Assembly (NCBI GenBank): GCA_029959085.1
Contig: JARWIR010000031.1
Location: 7,812,001-7,876,000 of the forward strand
Origin: Nemophila menziesii
Lineage: Eukaryota > Streptophyta > Magnoliopsida > Boraginales > Hydrophyllaceae
Direction: 5' to 3'
Length of the DNA stretch: 64,000 nucleotides
In this document: one piece after another, positions 22,581-33,414 of the stretch
How positions within the stretch are numbered: the stretch's first letter is position 1
How the letters are laid out: each line of letters opens with the position of its first letter
Position numbers and translations under genes: made by a program
The notes under the pieces: generated by a model
Told to the model about the DNA's origin: nothing
Databases searched by the model: none
Seen by the model: only the letters and a program-made list of their open reading frames with translations

Positions 22581-25500
22581 TCTCGCTTCAAAGGAGCTTC
22601 AAGGAGGTACATGATCTCCCCGGGATCTTTCGAGCGATTGATATCCTCGCCTCCATGATATATCTTCAATCTATGACCATTCACCATAAACGTACGGTGC
22701 TCGGTTGGATGCTCAATTTATATAGATCCATGAGGCGTGACTTTGGTCACCACGTAAGGACCAGGCCATTTCGATCTCAACTTCCCCGGATAGTTACTGA
22801 ACTTGGAGTTGTATTTAAGGACCCTTTGTCCAAATTCAAACTTTTTCGCACGAATACGATTATCATGCCACGTTTTAGTGTTTTATTTGTAGAGTTTAGC
22901 ATTTTCGTAAGCATGTAATCGAAAATCATCAAGTTCATTCAACTTCATCATACGATTCTCACCGGCTAAAGTAGGATCTAAATTCAACTGCGTTATAGCC
23001 CAATATGCACCTAATTCAAGAGATAAGTGACAAACCTTACTATAAACCATGCGATACAGAGATGCACCCAGAGGAGTTTTAAACGCAGTACGATAAGCCC
23101 ACAATGCATCATCTAATTTCGTTGACCAATCTTTTCTTGTGGGGCCAACAGTCTTTTCTAGGATGGATTTGACCTCTCGATTAGAGACCTCAGCTTGACC
23201 ATTGGCTTGTGATGATAAGTGGTATATACAGGATGTCTTATCCCATGCTTTTATAGAATTGTCTTCAAATACTTGTTCACAAAGTGTGAACCTCCATCAC
23301 TGATAATAACTCGAGGTGTACCATGTCTAGTGAAGATACGTGACTTCAAGAATTTATTCACTACTCGCGAATCGTTGGTTGGTAGAGCTACGACCTCTAC
23401 CCATTTGGACATGTAATCAATGGCTAATAGGATGTATTGATTTCCATTGGATGGCACAAAGGGACCCATGAAATCAATACCCCAAACATTGAATATTTCT
23501 ACCTCAAGAATGTTATTACGTGGCATCTCATACCTCTTGGATATATTACCAGTAAACTGGCATCTATGACATTTCTTAACGTACTCATGACAATCCTTAT
23601 GTAATGTATGCCAATAAAAACCAGATTGTAATACCTTAGCAGCTGTGCGGTCGCCTTTAAAATGTCCTCCATAGGGTGAATCGTGACAACCTGCAACTAC
23701 TGAATAAATATCACTCTCAGGTATGCATCTTCTTACCATTTGGTCACCACATACTTTGTAGAGGAAAGGATACTCCCAAAATAATTGTTTAGCACGGCTG
23801 ATTAACCTCTTCTTATATTGTGAAGTAGCTCCTTCAGGAAAAGAACTACTCACAATAAGATTTGCAATATCTGCATACCAAGGAGCACCATTATAAATAG
23901 CAAATAAGATGTCATCTGGGAACTCCTCTCTAACTAACTTAGGACCACTATTCGATTCAGAACCTTCAAGACGAGATAAATGATCTGCAACTTGATTATC
24001 ACACCCCTTTCGACCTCGAATCTCTATATCAAACTCTTGCAGCAATAAAACCCATCTGATTAACCGTGGCTTAGCATATTTCTTCTCCATAAGGTACTTA
24101 ATAGCGGAATGATCGGTGAATACAACAATTTTTGCCCCAAGAAGATAGGAACGAAATTCGTCAAAGGAATAAACAACCGCTAAAAGTTCCTTCTCAGTCA
24201 CCGTATAATTAATCTGAGCACTAGTGAAGGTCTTACTCGCATAATAGATAGAATGAAATATCTTATCTTTTCTCTGACCCAACACATCACCCATAGCTAA
24301 ATCACTAGCATCACACATAACTTCAAATGGAATCTTCCAATCAGGAGGTAATACAATAGGCGCAGTAATAAGCTTCTTCTTTAACTCTTGAAATGCCTTC
24401 ATGCAAGCTTCATCAAAAAGGAATTTGGAGTCCTTCTCGAGCAATTTACACAAAGGTTTTGCGATCTTGGAAAAGTCTTTGATAAAACGGAGATAGAAAC
24501 CAGCATGGCCTAAAAATCTTCTCACTCCTTTCACAGAAGTAGGAGGGGGAAGAGTCTTTATTACCTCGATCTTAGCATGATCAACTTCTAAGCCTGCACT
24601 CGAAACTTTGTGTCCCAACACTATACCTTCACGAACCATAAAATGACATTTTTCCCAGTTTAACACCAAATCAATTTCCTTGCATCTAATCAACACCTTC
24701 TCCAAGTTCTGTAAAAATTCATCAAAGTTATCACCAAACAAAAAAAAGTCATCCATAAATACCTCAAGGAAATTATTGATCATATCCCAGAAAGTCGCCA
24801 TCATACATCTCTGAAAATTAACAGGTGTATTACATATTCCAAATGGCATCCTTCGATAGGAAAAGGTACCAAAAGGACATGTAAAAGTGGTTTTGTTTTG
24901 GTCTGCTAAATCTACATAGATTTGATTGTACCTTGAGTAACCATCCAAAAAGAAATAAGATTCCCTACCAGCCAACTTATCCAACATCTAATCTATGAAA
25001 GGAAGAGGGAAGTGATCTTTTATAGTCGCATTGTTCAACTTACGATAATCCATAAACACTTTACAACAAACAACGGTTCTTGTGGAAATGGCTTCATTTT
25101 GAGCATTTAGGACGGTAGTAATACCACCCTTCTTTGATAAGAATTGAACTGGACTTACCAACTCGCTACTAGCTATGGGATAGATGATTCCCACATCTAG
25201 TAGCTTAATAACTTCTTTCTTCACCACTTCTTTCATTACTAGCATTAGTCTCCTTTGGTCTTCAACTGAGCGTGCACTATCATCTTCTAGAATAATTTTG
25301 TGTTGACAATAGGAAGGACTAATACCTTTGATATTAGCAATAGTCCAACCAATCGCCTCTTTATTAGCTCTTACAATACGCATCAGTTTATCTTCTTGAG
25401 GACCTGTTAAAATTGTTGAAACAATAACAGGTAAAGTGTCATTAGTACCTAAATACGCATACCTCAAGTGTGCTGGCAATGGTTTTTCTTTCAAATTCGG

Positions 25501-25690
25501 AGGAGATTCAATGGATGGTTTCTTTTTAGTGACTATCTCCCCCGGTTCTCTCACAGGTTCTTAGGCAGGACGCCTATACTTCGGATTCTAAGAACTCAAA
25601 GCTGCCACGGTTTTGGCAATCTCTTCCATCATCTCAGGTAAGTCAAGTGTTAAGGAAGCCTGCAAGATATCATCATAATTAAAACAATCA
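22562..25690 (-). pseudogene. Pol (RT, RNase H, integrase) pseudogene of element E
   Basis: RT core with [17 protein letters not shown] and [10 protein letters not shown]; RNase H with CDASD, TEKELL and TDHSAI; integrase with HHCC finger and catalytic GIDFMGPF and ISDGG. The C-terminal part is shifted after about 23250, with a 'KTPLGASLYRMVY' block at about 23060. A TAG at 24988-24990 replaces Gln in [11 protein letters not shown]. Further stops occur near 25560 and 25590. It retains the first integrase Asp that A-2 has lost. Confidence 0.88.
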
Positions 25691-27311
25691 AATACCTCTC
25701 ACATGGCATGTTCTGCTATATCCATTCGGAAACAATCTTCTGGAACATTTAAAAACTTCATAGCTCTAAACACATTAAACTTTACCTCCTCGTCTTGGAT
25801 TCTCATGGTTAATTCTCCATTTTCTACATCAATTAAAGTACGCCCAGTGGCTAGGAATGGTCATCCCAAAATGATGGGGACATTCCTATCCGCGTCGTAT
25901 TCAAGAATAACAAAATCAACGGGAAAAACTAAAGGATCTGCCTTGACGAGGACATCTTCGATTCGTCCCTCAGTATGTACGAGGGATCTTTCAGATATTT
26001 GTAGAAACAAATAGGTAGTCTCACGTCTCCCACCTTCGACTTATCAAAAATTGATTTGGGCATGAGATTGATACTCGCACCCAAATCGCATAGAGATTTT
26101 CCTTGCCACTCATTACCAACTGAAATCGGAATCATAAAACTCCCAGGATCAAGCAACTTAGGTGGCAACTTATTCTGACAGATGGTACTACACTCTTCTG
26201 GCAATCCTATCAACTCATTATCACAATATGGTCTCTTGTTGGTGAGGGACCTCTTGAAGAACTTCACATAATTTGTTATATCTTTAATAGCTTCTAATAA
26301 ATGTATGTTAATGTTAATGTTAATACCTCTCACCCTATTTAAAAATCTCTGATACTCAGCCATATCTCCTTTTTTCTGAACTTTTGAGGGAAAAGGTGGA
26401 GGAGGACGGGTTTCCACAACATCTTTCTTTTTCGGAACTTCCGGAATCTTCTCCACTTCTACCACTTCAGGTTCATCATATTTTTCTTCCACATCCTTTA
26501 CCGGTTTCTCTTTATTGGTAACTTCTTTTTCTTTCATCACAGGAAAAGGAGGTGGAGGGAGCTTCTTACCACTTCTTAACGCAATAGCATTACAATCTTC
26601 TGTCTATCTCGGATTTTCAGTGTCACCAGGAAGTTTCCCTTGTGGACACTGACCAAATTGTTTTGACATTTGAGCGATTTGATTCTCTATTAACTTAATT
26701 GCGGCTTCAGAAGCTTGCTGATTTTGAATGGATTGTGCCTGAAGTGCAATTAATTTCTCTACAGTTTGACAAAGATCATTCGTACCTTCTTGAGGTTGAG
26801 CAGGTAAGACTCTTTGATTTATGGTGTCATTATAATTATCTTGAGGAGGCTGCCTTTGAGCATTATTTCCATAACCTTGTCCTCCCTGATAATTATTCTG
26901 TGGTCTAGGTTGATAATTGTTACCTTGGGGATGCGGCTGATATGCATAAGTAGGATTAGTTGCCCCATTAGGATTCGAATATTGGAAACCCGGATGGTTT
27001 CTGTTGGGTTGGTATCCTTGACCACTTGAATTGTAACTCCCTATATTAGAAACAAACATTACAGCTTTAGGGTTGCTTTCACAATGCTCCCAATCATGGT
27101 ATTGAACACCACAATTCGAACACCCATATATTTCTTGAGTAACATTAAAACCTGCTTTCTTACCTGAAAAATCCTCTTTAACAACTAAAGTGAGTTGTTT
27201 CATTTGTTACTCCAATGTACTCTTCAATTTATTCTCCAAAGAGGATAATTTCTCATCGATACCCATACTACTTTCTTTTCCACCTCGAATAGGTGTTCTC
27301 ACTGTATTCCA
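25691..27311 (-). pseudogene. Gag-protease pseudogene of element E, 5' part lost
   Basis: Begins inside gag (WNTVRTPIRGG) at the junction with G. Zinc knuckle CSNCGVQYHDWEHC, Gln/Asn-rich linker, ALRSGKKLPPPPFP, then the protease with LCDLGASINLMPKSIFDK. A frameshift near 26030 splits the protease. Stops at 27207-27209 (Gln), 26604-26606 (Gln) and 25861-25863 (Arg of ILGRPF) are all explained by C to T. A (TTAATG)n-like expansion at about 26300-26325 encodes NINININ. Confidence 0.85.
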
Positions 27312-27901
27312 AGTATGCGGTAGTGATCCTGACGGGCTTGCTTAAGTAGATGACCATTAGGGTTTGATTTAACCACCGATCATCATTAGAAGACCAGTCT
27401 CATTTTGGAACCTAGTGGCGTAGGAGCACCCTATTTAAGTTCCCTCTTGATTGTGAGGTTGCCACCTGATTCCACCAGGAAGGTGATTAGGAGGAATTTA
27501 GAATCTTGGTTATTTCAATTCTACATAATTCACCCTTACATGATTAGAATAAACAAGGCTAGTGGGGATTACTTGTTATATCTCGAGCTAAACTCTCATA
27601 CTATCTTCTTCTCTTATTTAATTTTCTGTCTTTACTTTATTTAGTTTCATTTTCTTTTTACAAAAACCAAAAAAAAAATTTACTTGTCTTTTCTTTATTT
27701 ACTTGTTATTCTTCTAGATTTCTTATTTTCACTTGATAATTTGCATAAGTTCTCTCTAAATTTCGTAGTTTCTGAGGAACGAATCTTATTTATCATTAAA
27801 ACTTGCATACGTCCTGTAATACTTGCAGTACATTGTTTAGACTATGGTGTTTATTTTGGACTTATTTTATCTATTATTTTATCACTCCCTAGTCGACACC
27901 A
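27312..27901 (+). repeat. 5' LTR of element G, 3' part only
   Basis: Homologous to the reverse complement of the first 600-700 bp of LTR B-2 (38406) and ends CACCA before the primer-binding site. The upstream LTR half is missing at the junction with E. Confidence 0.75.
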
Positions 27902-27907
27902 AGTTTT

Positions 27908-27926
27908 TGGCGCCGCTAACGGGGAC
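27908..27926 (+). other. Primer-binding site of element G
   Basis: TGGCGCCGCTAACGGGGAC directly after the LTR, an Athila-type site with two changes from that of A-1. Confidence 0.75.
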
Positions 27927-28021
27927 TACATCGTTAGTCCTTGTGCATTTATTTAGTGATTTTATTTCAGTTAGTTCTATTTTACGCTTTTGTTTTGATT
28001 TTTGTCTTTACAGATTTACAG

Positions 28022-29866
28022 TTGGCAAACCTGAGGAAACTTGATCTTCCCATCTCATTCAGAGTGCAACCTAGAGGAATCCGCACTTTGAAATCCAAGC
28101 CACTAAATTTCGACCAGATCCAGGAATGATAGCGCAATTTGCGAGTCATAGACAATTTAGTGGTGCTGCACAACAAGATCCAGTTCGGTATGTTCAAAAA
28201 TTTATGCAGATTTGTGACGCTTATATCATCAAAGGTGTTACAAAGGAGCAGATGTATTCCATTATGTTCCATTTCTTTTTTACCGGAAGTGCAAGTAATT
28301 GGTTCGATTCCTAATACCCCGATGTTATTCTAGATTGGGACAAACTCCAATCCAAATACCTAGACCGATTTTATCTGGTTAGTAGAATTTTAAAAGATAT
28401 GTTGGAGTTTGAACAATTTATGCAAGAAGAAGGGGAAAGTGTTGGTGAAGCATGGTTACGTTTTAACGAGAAGAAGACGAGATGTCCATTCCATGTCTCT
28501 TCACCGGAATATCATTTAACCATGTTCTGGAGGACTCAATGACGAGTCCAAGGCAAAAGAAGATTTGTTAGGAGATGGAAGTTTCGTATTATTAGATCCT
28601 GAAGAAGCTCAGACTATCATGGAAAGAGTTATTGAAACCGAAAGAAGTTGGCCGTTAGAATCAGAAAAACAAGAAGATACTTTAGAATCTCCAAAGATCA
28701 AATAATTAAACCAACAACTCAAGTAATTACAAGAACAAGCGCAATCAATATCTCAGGTAAATCTAGTACATACTTTACCTTCATGTCCTGGTTGTGGAGC
28801 AAGAAATCATTCATGGGAGAGTTCTATCAATAATCCAGCTTCGATTTTCTTCGTATCTCATCAAATAAACCGTTATTCTAATGGTTATTATCAGCCTCAA
28901 GGAAATAACCCTAATTATCACTCCCCACAAAATCAGAATTGGGTCGAAAACAACCATATTATCGAACTCGACCTCAACCGTATTATCAACCATAACCTAT
29001 CTATCAAGAAGCGCCAATTTATGAAGAAACCCATCAAGGACCACCTCCGTATTCAACGCGACATGCTACACAAGAACAACCTTCGAGTTTGGATCCTATT
29101 ATGATGGAACTTATGGGATTAATTGAAGTAAACATGAAGATACGTCAGCAAAGATTCCAAACCCAATCAAAGGTAATTAAAAATCTCGAGCATTCCCTTT
29201 CACAAATGGCGAGTACATTACTAAATAGGCCAAAAGGGCAACTCCCGAGTAATACTATTGTTCCCGAAAGATGATGCTTGTCATGCAGTTAAATTAAGAA
29301 GCGAAAAACAATTACCTACGCCTAGAGTAGAAGAAACAGAACCAACCTCTATTCCTGAAAAAGTGGTTGAAGAAACAGTAGAAGACATGGTCGAAGAGGT
29401 AATTGAACCAAATAGTGTCCCGGAGAAGACACCTGAAAAGAAGAAGAGCTCACTGGTAAATAATACGCGTCCTCCTCTACCATTCCCATAACGTGTCAAA
29501 AACAAGAAAAATGAAGAAGAATTCAAGAAGTTCCTTGACATGGTGAGCAAGTTAGATATTAACATACCGTTTGTAGAAGCTCTCAAGAGAATGCCAAAAT
29601 ATCTTAAATTCATGGAGGACATTCTCTCTAACAAACGAAGCTTAGAAACTGAGGAGATGAATGGATTGCTAGAGAAGTGTAGTGCTATATATCAAATCAA
29701 GTTACCACCAGACACACGTACACCCTAGAACTCTTGGATGAGACCATCCATGGCTACAAAGAATAGATCTGAGAAGTTCGTGGGAGTGAAAGGCAAGGGA
29801 TTTAAATTTCGTAAGCTAGTTATTAATAAATTTACTTATTGCTGGGGATGTGATGTTCATACATGA
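28022..29866 (+). pseudogene. Gag plus conserved tail of element G, protease deleted
   Basis: Homologous to B-2 gag. The start is TTG (28022) where B-2 has ATG (54480). Gag motifs: GMIAQFASHRQFSG, PVRYVQKFMQICDAYIIKG, EAWLRFNEKKTRCPFH. In the zinc knuckle (CPGCGARNHSWESS) the last Cys is Ser. After KLPP the protease is missing, and at 29738-29866 the tail MRPSMATKNRSEKF...VGVKGKGFKFRKLVINKF follows, homologous to the C-terminus in A-1, D and B-2. Several stops and shifts make it non-coding today. Confidence 0.8.
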
Positions 29867-29870
29867 TCAC

Positions 29871-29926
29871 CGAGGTAACACGTCGAACTAAAAGAGGTTA
29901 AACAAAAGTGCTTTTGGGAGACACCC
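29871..29926 (+). other. Degraded post-ORF hairpin of element G
   Basis: GAGGTAACACGTCGAACTAA..., then GGTTAAACAAAAG, downstream of the tail stop. The 3' stem arm reads AGAGG instead of CGACG or AGACG, so pairing is reduced in this decayed copy. Confidence 0.5.
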
Positions 29927-30084
29927 CTTGTTTTAATTGCTTTGTAGTTTGATTTTATGTTCTATAGTGTACAATATTAAGTTAGTTTATATTTTTAATG
30001 TGTTTACAAGCTAATGGGAGAGAAAGGTAGTGCGTTATATGTGTAGGAAACGCGTTTGGGGTCAAACAGGAAAAATTGGGAAAA

Positions 30085-30330
30085 TTCTGACCATTGGACC
30101 GGCATACAGGCCGAAATGCCCGGTATACCGACGAGCAGCAAAAACCGTCACACGGTAGGAGAAATTAGGTACAATACCGAGAGCTATTGGTCAAAACCGT
30201 GGGCGCAAACCTTGACATGGTATGGGACCGGTATGCCGGTCGATTATCCCGCTATGCCGGCGCTGAAAAAAAAGTTGACCGGCTTACCGTTCAGTTGACC
30301 GGTATACCGGATAGACCAATACCGTTCCAC
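30085..30330 (+). repeat. Palindromic repeat array of element G
   Basis: Repeated CCGGTATRCCGG words, including the perfect 12-bp palindrome CCGGTATACCGG at 30299-30310, separated by 'AAAACCGT...GGNCACGG' spacers. It matches the B-2 array in reverse complement. Confidence 0.8.
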
Positions 30331-30761
30331 GGTCACCGAAATTAGGGACAATTCCAAGGGCGTGTTTTCAAAACTGTGGTCGCGAATTCCGACACGGTTT
30401 TATAAAATAAAATAAAAACTTTAAAAGGCCATAACTTTGTGCTCGGAGGTTGGAATTCACTTTTTCAAGAGTATAGATCGCATATTTTTTCGAGATCTAT
30501 CCAATGGAGTGGAGAAAACATGATGTGGAGATAAAATAAAAATGATTTCAGACCCAAACCCTATAAAATCACCTTGAAGCTTGATTGAACCATCACACAA
30601 CATCATCAAATTATCAAGCTTTCAAGAGTTCTTCAACAACAATCAAGAATACCTTCTTCTACCGTTAATAATAATTCATCCAAGCAACAAAATCAAGCCA
30701 CACCAATCTTTCATAACTTTAGTCTATCCTTGGTATAACTTGAGTTGTGGGTTAATCAAAT
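30331..30761 (+). other. Spacer between repeats and env-position ORF of element G
   Basis: About 430 bp, homologous to the B-2 interval 41912-42270. It has an A/C-rich leader-like 3' half and no coding evidence. Confidence 0.4.
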
Positions 30762-30914
30762 ATGACAAACAGAACGGATGCTATGGATTATAAGAGGAAG
30801 TGTTTAATCTTAGGGAAGAACAAGAAATTGCCTGGAGCTACAAAAGAAAAGGCCATTGACCTTGATGAGCCAATTGAAAAGAAAACAAAGATAGAGGCAC
30901 CGACACAACCACTA
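30762..30914 (+). pseudogene. Env-position ORF N-terminus of element G
   Basis: Begins ATG-ACA-AAC-AGA-ACG (MTNRTD), the start shared with A-2 and E. A basic, Lys-rich segment with KIEAPTQP follows, as in B-2. It is cut off after about 51 codons by the copia-type LTR. Confidence 0.65.
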
Positions 30915-31239
30915 TGTTGGACCCAATATAATGAATACTAAAACATGAGAATTGATATGACTCAAATACTATATTTTTATATTTCAAGAAAACCTTGAAT
31001 AGAATTTTACAAAGAATACTCTCTCAATTTTCTACCTTGTTTTTTTCTCACTCTTCTCATATGTGAATTACAAATGAAATACTATCTATTTATACTAGTA
31101 GATACTAAGTTCATTGTCATTCAAAATTTATCCATGTATGTTCATTCGATCCTTTATCTCTACCCAAATTCATGAATTTATGTTGGATATTGAAAAGTCA
31201 CATGAATTTAAATTTATTTGATTTGTATGTATTTCAACA
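30915..31239 (-). repeat. Copia-type solo LTR (about 325 bp)
   Basis: Bounded by TGTTG and CAACA. On the minus strand it begins TGTTGAAATA, a common Ty1/copia LTR start, and carries a TATA-like TATAAATAG (about 31090). No internal region flanks it. The neighbouring 5-mers (CACTA and TTACA) do not match, and element G does not resume, so it may mark a rearrangement rather than a simple insertion. Confidence 0.6.
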
Positions 31240-32138
31240 TTACACACCCAAAACCTGAAACAACCATCTTCCTCCATCCTATGTATTTAAGTAAAAGCTC
31301 CACCCTCACACGATCGTCATGATCATCCAACGTTCCACTTGCAACTTCAAATCCAAAGTAACAAAAATAGATAACTTCCCCGATCGATCGTCCGTAGGCT
31401 AGAGATCCACCAAGAAATTAAACCACATCCCGTAAGTCTTTATCCTGTTATCAAATCAATTCTAAAATCACATACCATCAATTTTCACGAAGTTTGTATA
31501 CTCATTAATTGCTCTTGCTCCATTAATATCCATAGTCGTGAAACTCTTATTTTCCTTCATCATATCCCACCAACGCCTCTCCCATGTCAAACCAACATCA
31601 TACCTTCCAAAGTTTTCGACACCTATATCGCTCCCCTCTCATATCAACTTCTACCCATTTACATACATCCTCACTTAAACCTACAAGTTTTTAATATTAT
31701 CAATCCCATAATAATCAACTTCAATTTCGTAAGATACCATTTCCTCCATGTTAACTATCTCAAACAAACTCGTATCGATAAATAGTTTATCATTGTTATC
31801 ATTTTAAACCTTATCAAAAAGATGAAAACATACAAACACATCAACACCATCATAGAAAACTGTAACACCATACTTGTGTCGAAATCTTGTGTAAACCATA
31901 GAAGATATACCTCATAAGGCCATCATTTATTTCTGTGTACCCTAATGAGACTGTTATCTCACCCACTGATTGTATGATCTTGCTTTTGAATAATAGTTAT
32001 TCTTTTTCCTCTTGAAGATATTGTAATTTTAGGGAGCTCCAAAATAACCATTTTCTAGCGACTTATGAGATAACATGAGGTGATCATGCTCGGGGATGAC
32101 CAAAAATCCAGGTTTGGCCATGACGTGAGGTTCATGGG
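31240..32138 (-). other. Unidentified sequence with exon-like stretches
   Basis: Two minus-strand stretches look coding. One is about 31630-31470 (RYDVGLTWERRWWDMMKENK, then ARAINEYTNFVKIDG), which ends at a good splice donor (GGTATGT). The other is about 31400-31235 (EVASGTLDDHDDRVRVELLL, then KYIGWRKMVVSGFGC). I recognise no family. Upstream stops occur, so if real it is a gene fragment. The rest (31640-32138) shows nothing. Confidence 0.3.
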
Positions 32139-32374
32139 CAGGGACGGATCCAGTTTGGATTTTCCAAAAACAAAAAAGTAGTGGGGTTTCGGTTGATAGT
32201 CCCCAAAAAAAATTATGATATTTTTAGTCTTAGGGGGAACTTTTAGTTTAGGGGGCGAAAGGTACTTTTATTAAGTATTTTTCGCTAAAAGAAAGATTCA
32301 ACCATTTTATCACTATGTCCCGGGGGCTGAGGGGAGGCGGCCACCCATTTCGTCCACCCCCAGATCCACCCTTG
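32139..32374. mobile_element. hAT-type MITE with 8-bp TSD
   Basis: Termini CAGGGACGGATCCAG and, inverted, CAAGGGTGGATCTGG form imperfect TIRs. The 8-mer TTCATGGG flanks both ends (32131-32138 and 32375-32382). It is 236 bp and non-coding. CAGGG-type TIRs with an 8-bp TSD are typical of hAT elements. Confidence 0.85.
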
Positions 32375-32477
32375 TTCATGGGTTGAGGGTCCGCCTTGGG
32401 TGTATGTGGGAGAAGAGACCTCTTAGGGCTCCCAATTTATTGACGTTGTTGCGGACCTCGATCATTTAAATGTATTA

Positions 32478-32508
<31 letters not shown>

Positions 32509-32510
32509 TT
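32478..32510. repeat. (GT)n(AT)n microsatellite
   Basis: About ten GT units followed by about six AT units. The surrounding 32383-32863 contains no recognised gene. Confidence 0.85.
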
Positions 32511-32863
32511 ATATCCCTAATTTTAATAATAAACATAAATAGTATTTGTTAGTTTTGTGGTAATGTTACATGTTTTGTACATGAGGAGGTAGGGCTGGAA
32601 CCATATTAGTAATAATAATATTTTTATTTATATAGAAGGCTTTATTTTGTAAGTTTATTTTGGACCTTCAGAATATCATGTCTTAACGGGTTAAGTTGGT
32701 TTTCGGTTGGGGCCACAAAGTGGTGCTTTAGTGTATCTTTGGTGTTGAGATCATCGAGGAATGAGACTCAAGTGATAGTAATCATTGAATTTGTCTGTAT
32801 TAATAAAGAATCGGGAAGACAAGTTTAAAGCGTTGAAATATATTAGGTGCATTAGTTAATCGA

Positions 32864-33013
32864 GTAATGATACATACAACCCAATTACCACTCATGACGT
32901 GGCGTGAATTGGTTGGTAATAAATCGTTAATCAGATAAAAAAAAATAGATTAACAGTTTATAGCTAGTCAATTCACGTCACTTCATCGGTGGTATACTTG
33001 GGTGGTATATATC
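32864..33013. mobile_element. Foldback MITE copy 1
   Basis: Starts GAGTAATGATACATACAACC and ends GGTGGTATATATC. The arms TGACGTGGCGTGAATTGGTTGG and its inverse (CAATTCACGTCACTTCATCGG) pair around an A-rich centre. Same family as the copies at 33014, 33997 and 35252. Confidence 0.7.
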
Positions 33014-33155
33014 TAGAGTATATATACCATCCAAATACCACCCCAATGATGTGACATGCATTGATTGGTTATAAAACGTTAATATATTCTTGATCTAATT
33101 AACAATTTATTATCAACCAATTTACGACACGTCATTGTGTTTATATATCATTACT
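33014..33155. mobile_element. Foldback MITE copy 2
   Basis: Directly follows copy 1: GAGTATATATACCATCC at the left, TATATATCATTACTC at the right, with inverted arms around CACCCCAATGATGTGACATG. It is more diverged than the intron copies. Confidence 0.65.
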
Positions 33156-33414
33156 CATATATTTATCACTCGAGTTAATGAGACAAGTTTTAACTAACCA
33201 TGCGATAAATATGCACATGTAATTCACTCTGAAATTGAAAAAGAGTAATTGTTCACATGATGATTCTAATTACATTACATTGTAATAATGTTTGTGAATC
33301 AAACGTGCAACCCAAAAAGTTACTAAAATGAAGAAAATAAGAAGTTGCTTCAAAACCACTAATGGGTTGGTTGACTACTAGTTGAAACAAAAACAAAATA
33401 AAAAAAATTCACCA

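Larger units (their letters stand above)
20255..27311 (-). mobile_element. Athila-type element E, full coding set but decayed, both ends lost
   Basis: Minus strand: gag-protease (27311-25691), pol (25690-22562), post-ORF hairpin, palindromic repeats (21975-22370) and env-position ORF (21590-20290). Neither own LTR remains. The left side abuts LTR H just beyond the env-position stop; the right side abuts the LTR of element G within gag. Order and sequence match A-2, so it is a second pol-bearing family member, older and interrupted. Confidence 0.85.
27312..30914 (+). mobile_element. Athila-type element G, plus strand, non-autonomous and truncated
   Basis: Order: truncated 5' LTR (27312-27901), primer-binding site, gag (from 28022) with protease deleted, conserved tail (29738-29866), degraded post-ORF hairpin, palindromic repeats (30085-30330) and env-position N-terminus (30762-30914). 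It breaks off at the copia LTR; no 3' LTR is seen. LTR, gag and env-position sequences match B-2, so both are the same family in opposite orientation. Confidence 0.82.
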
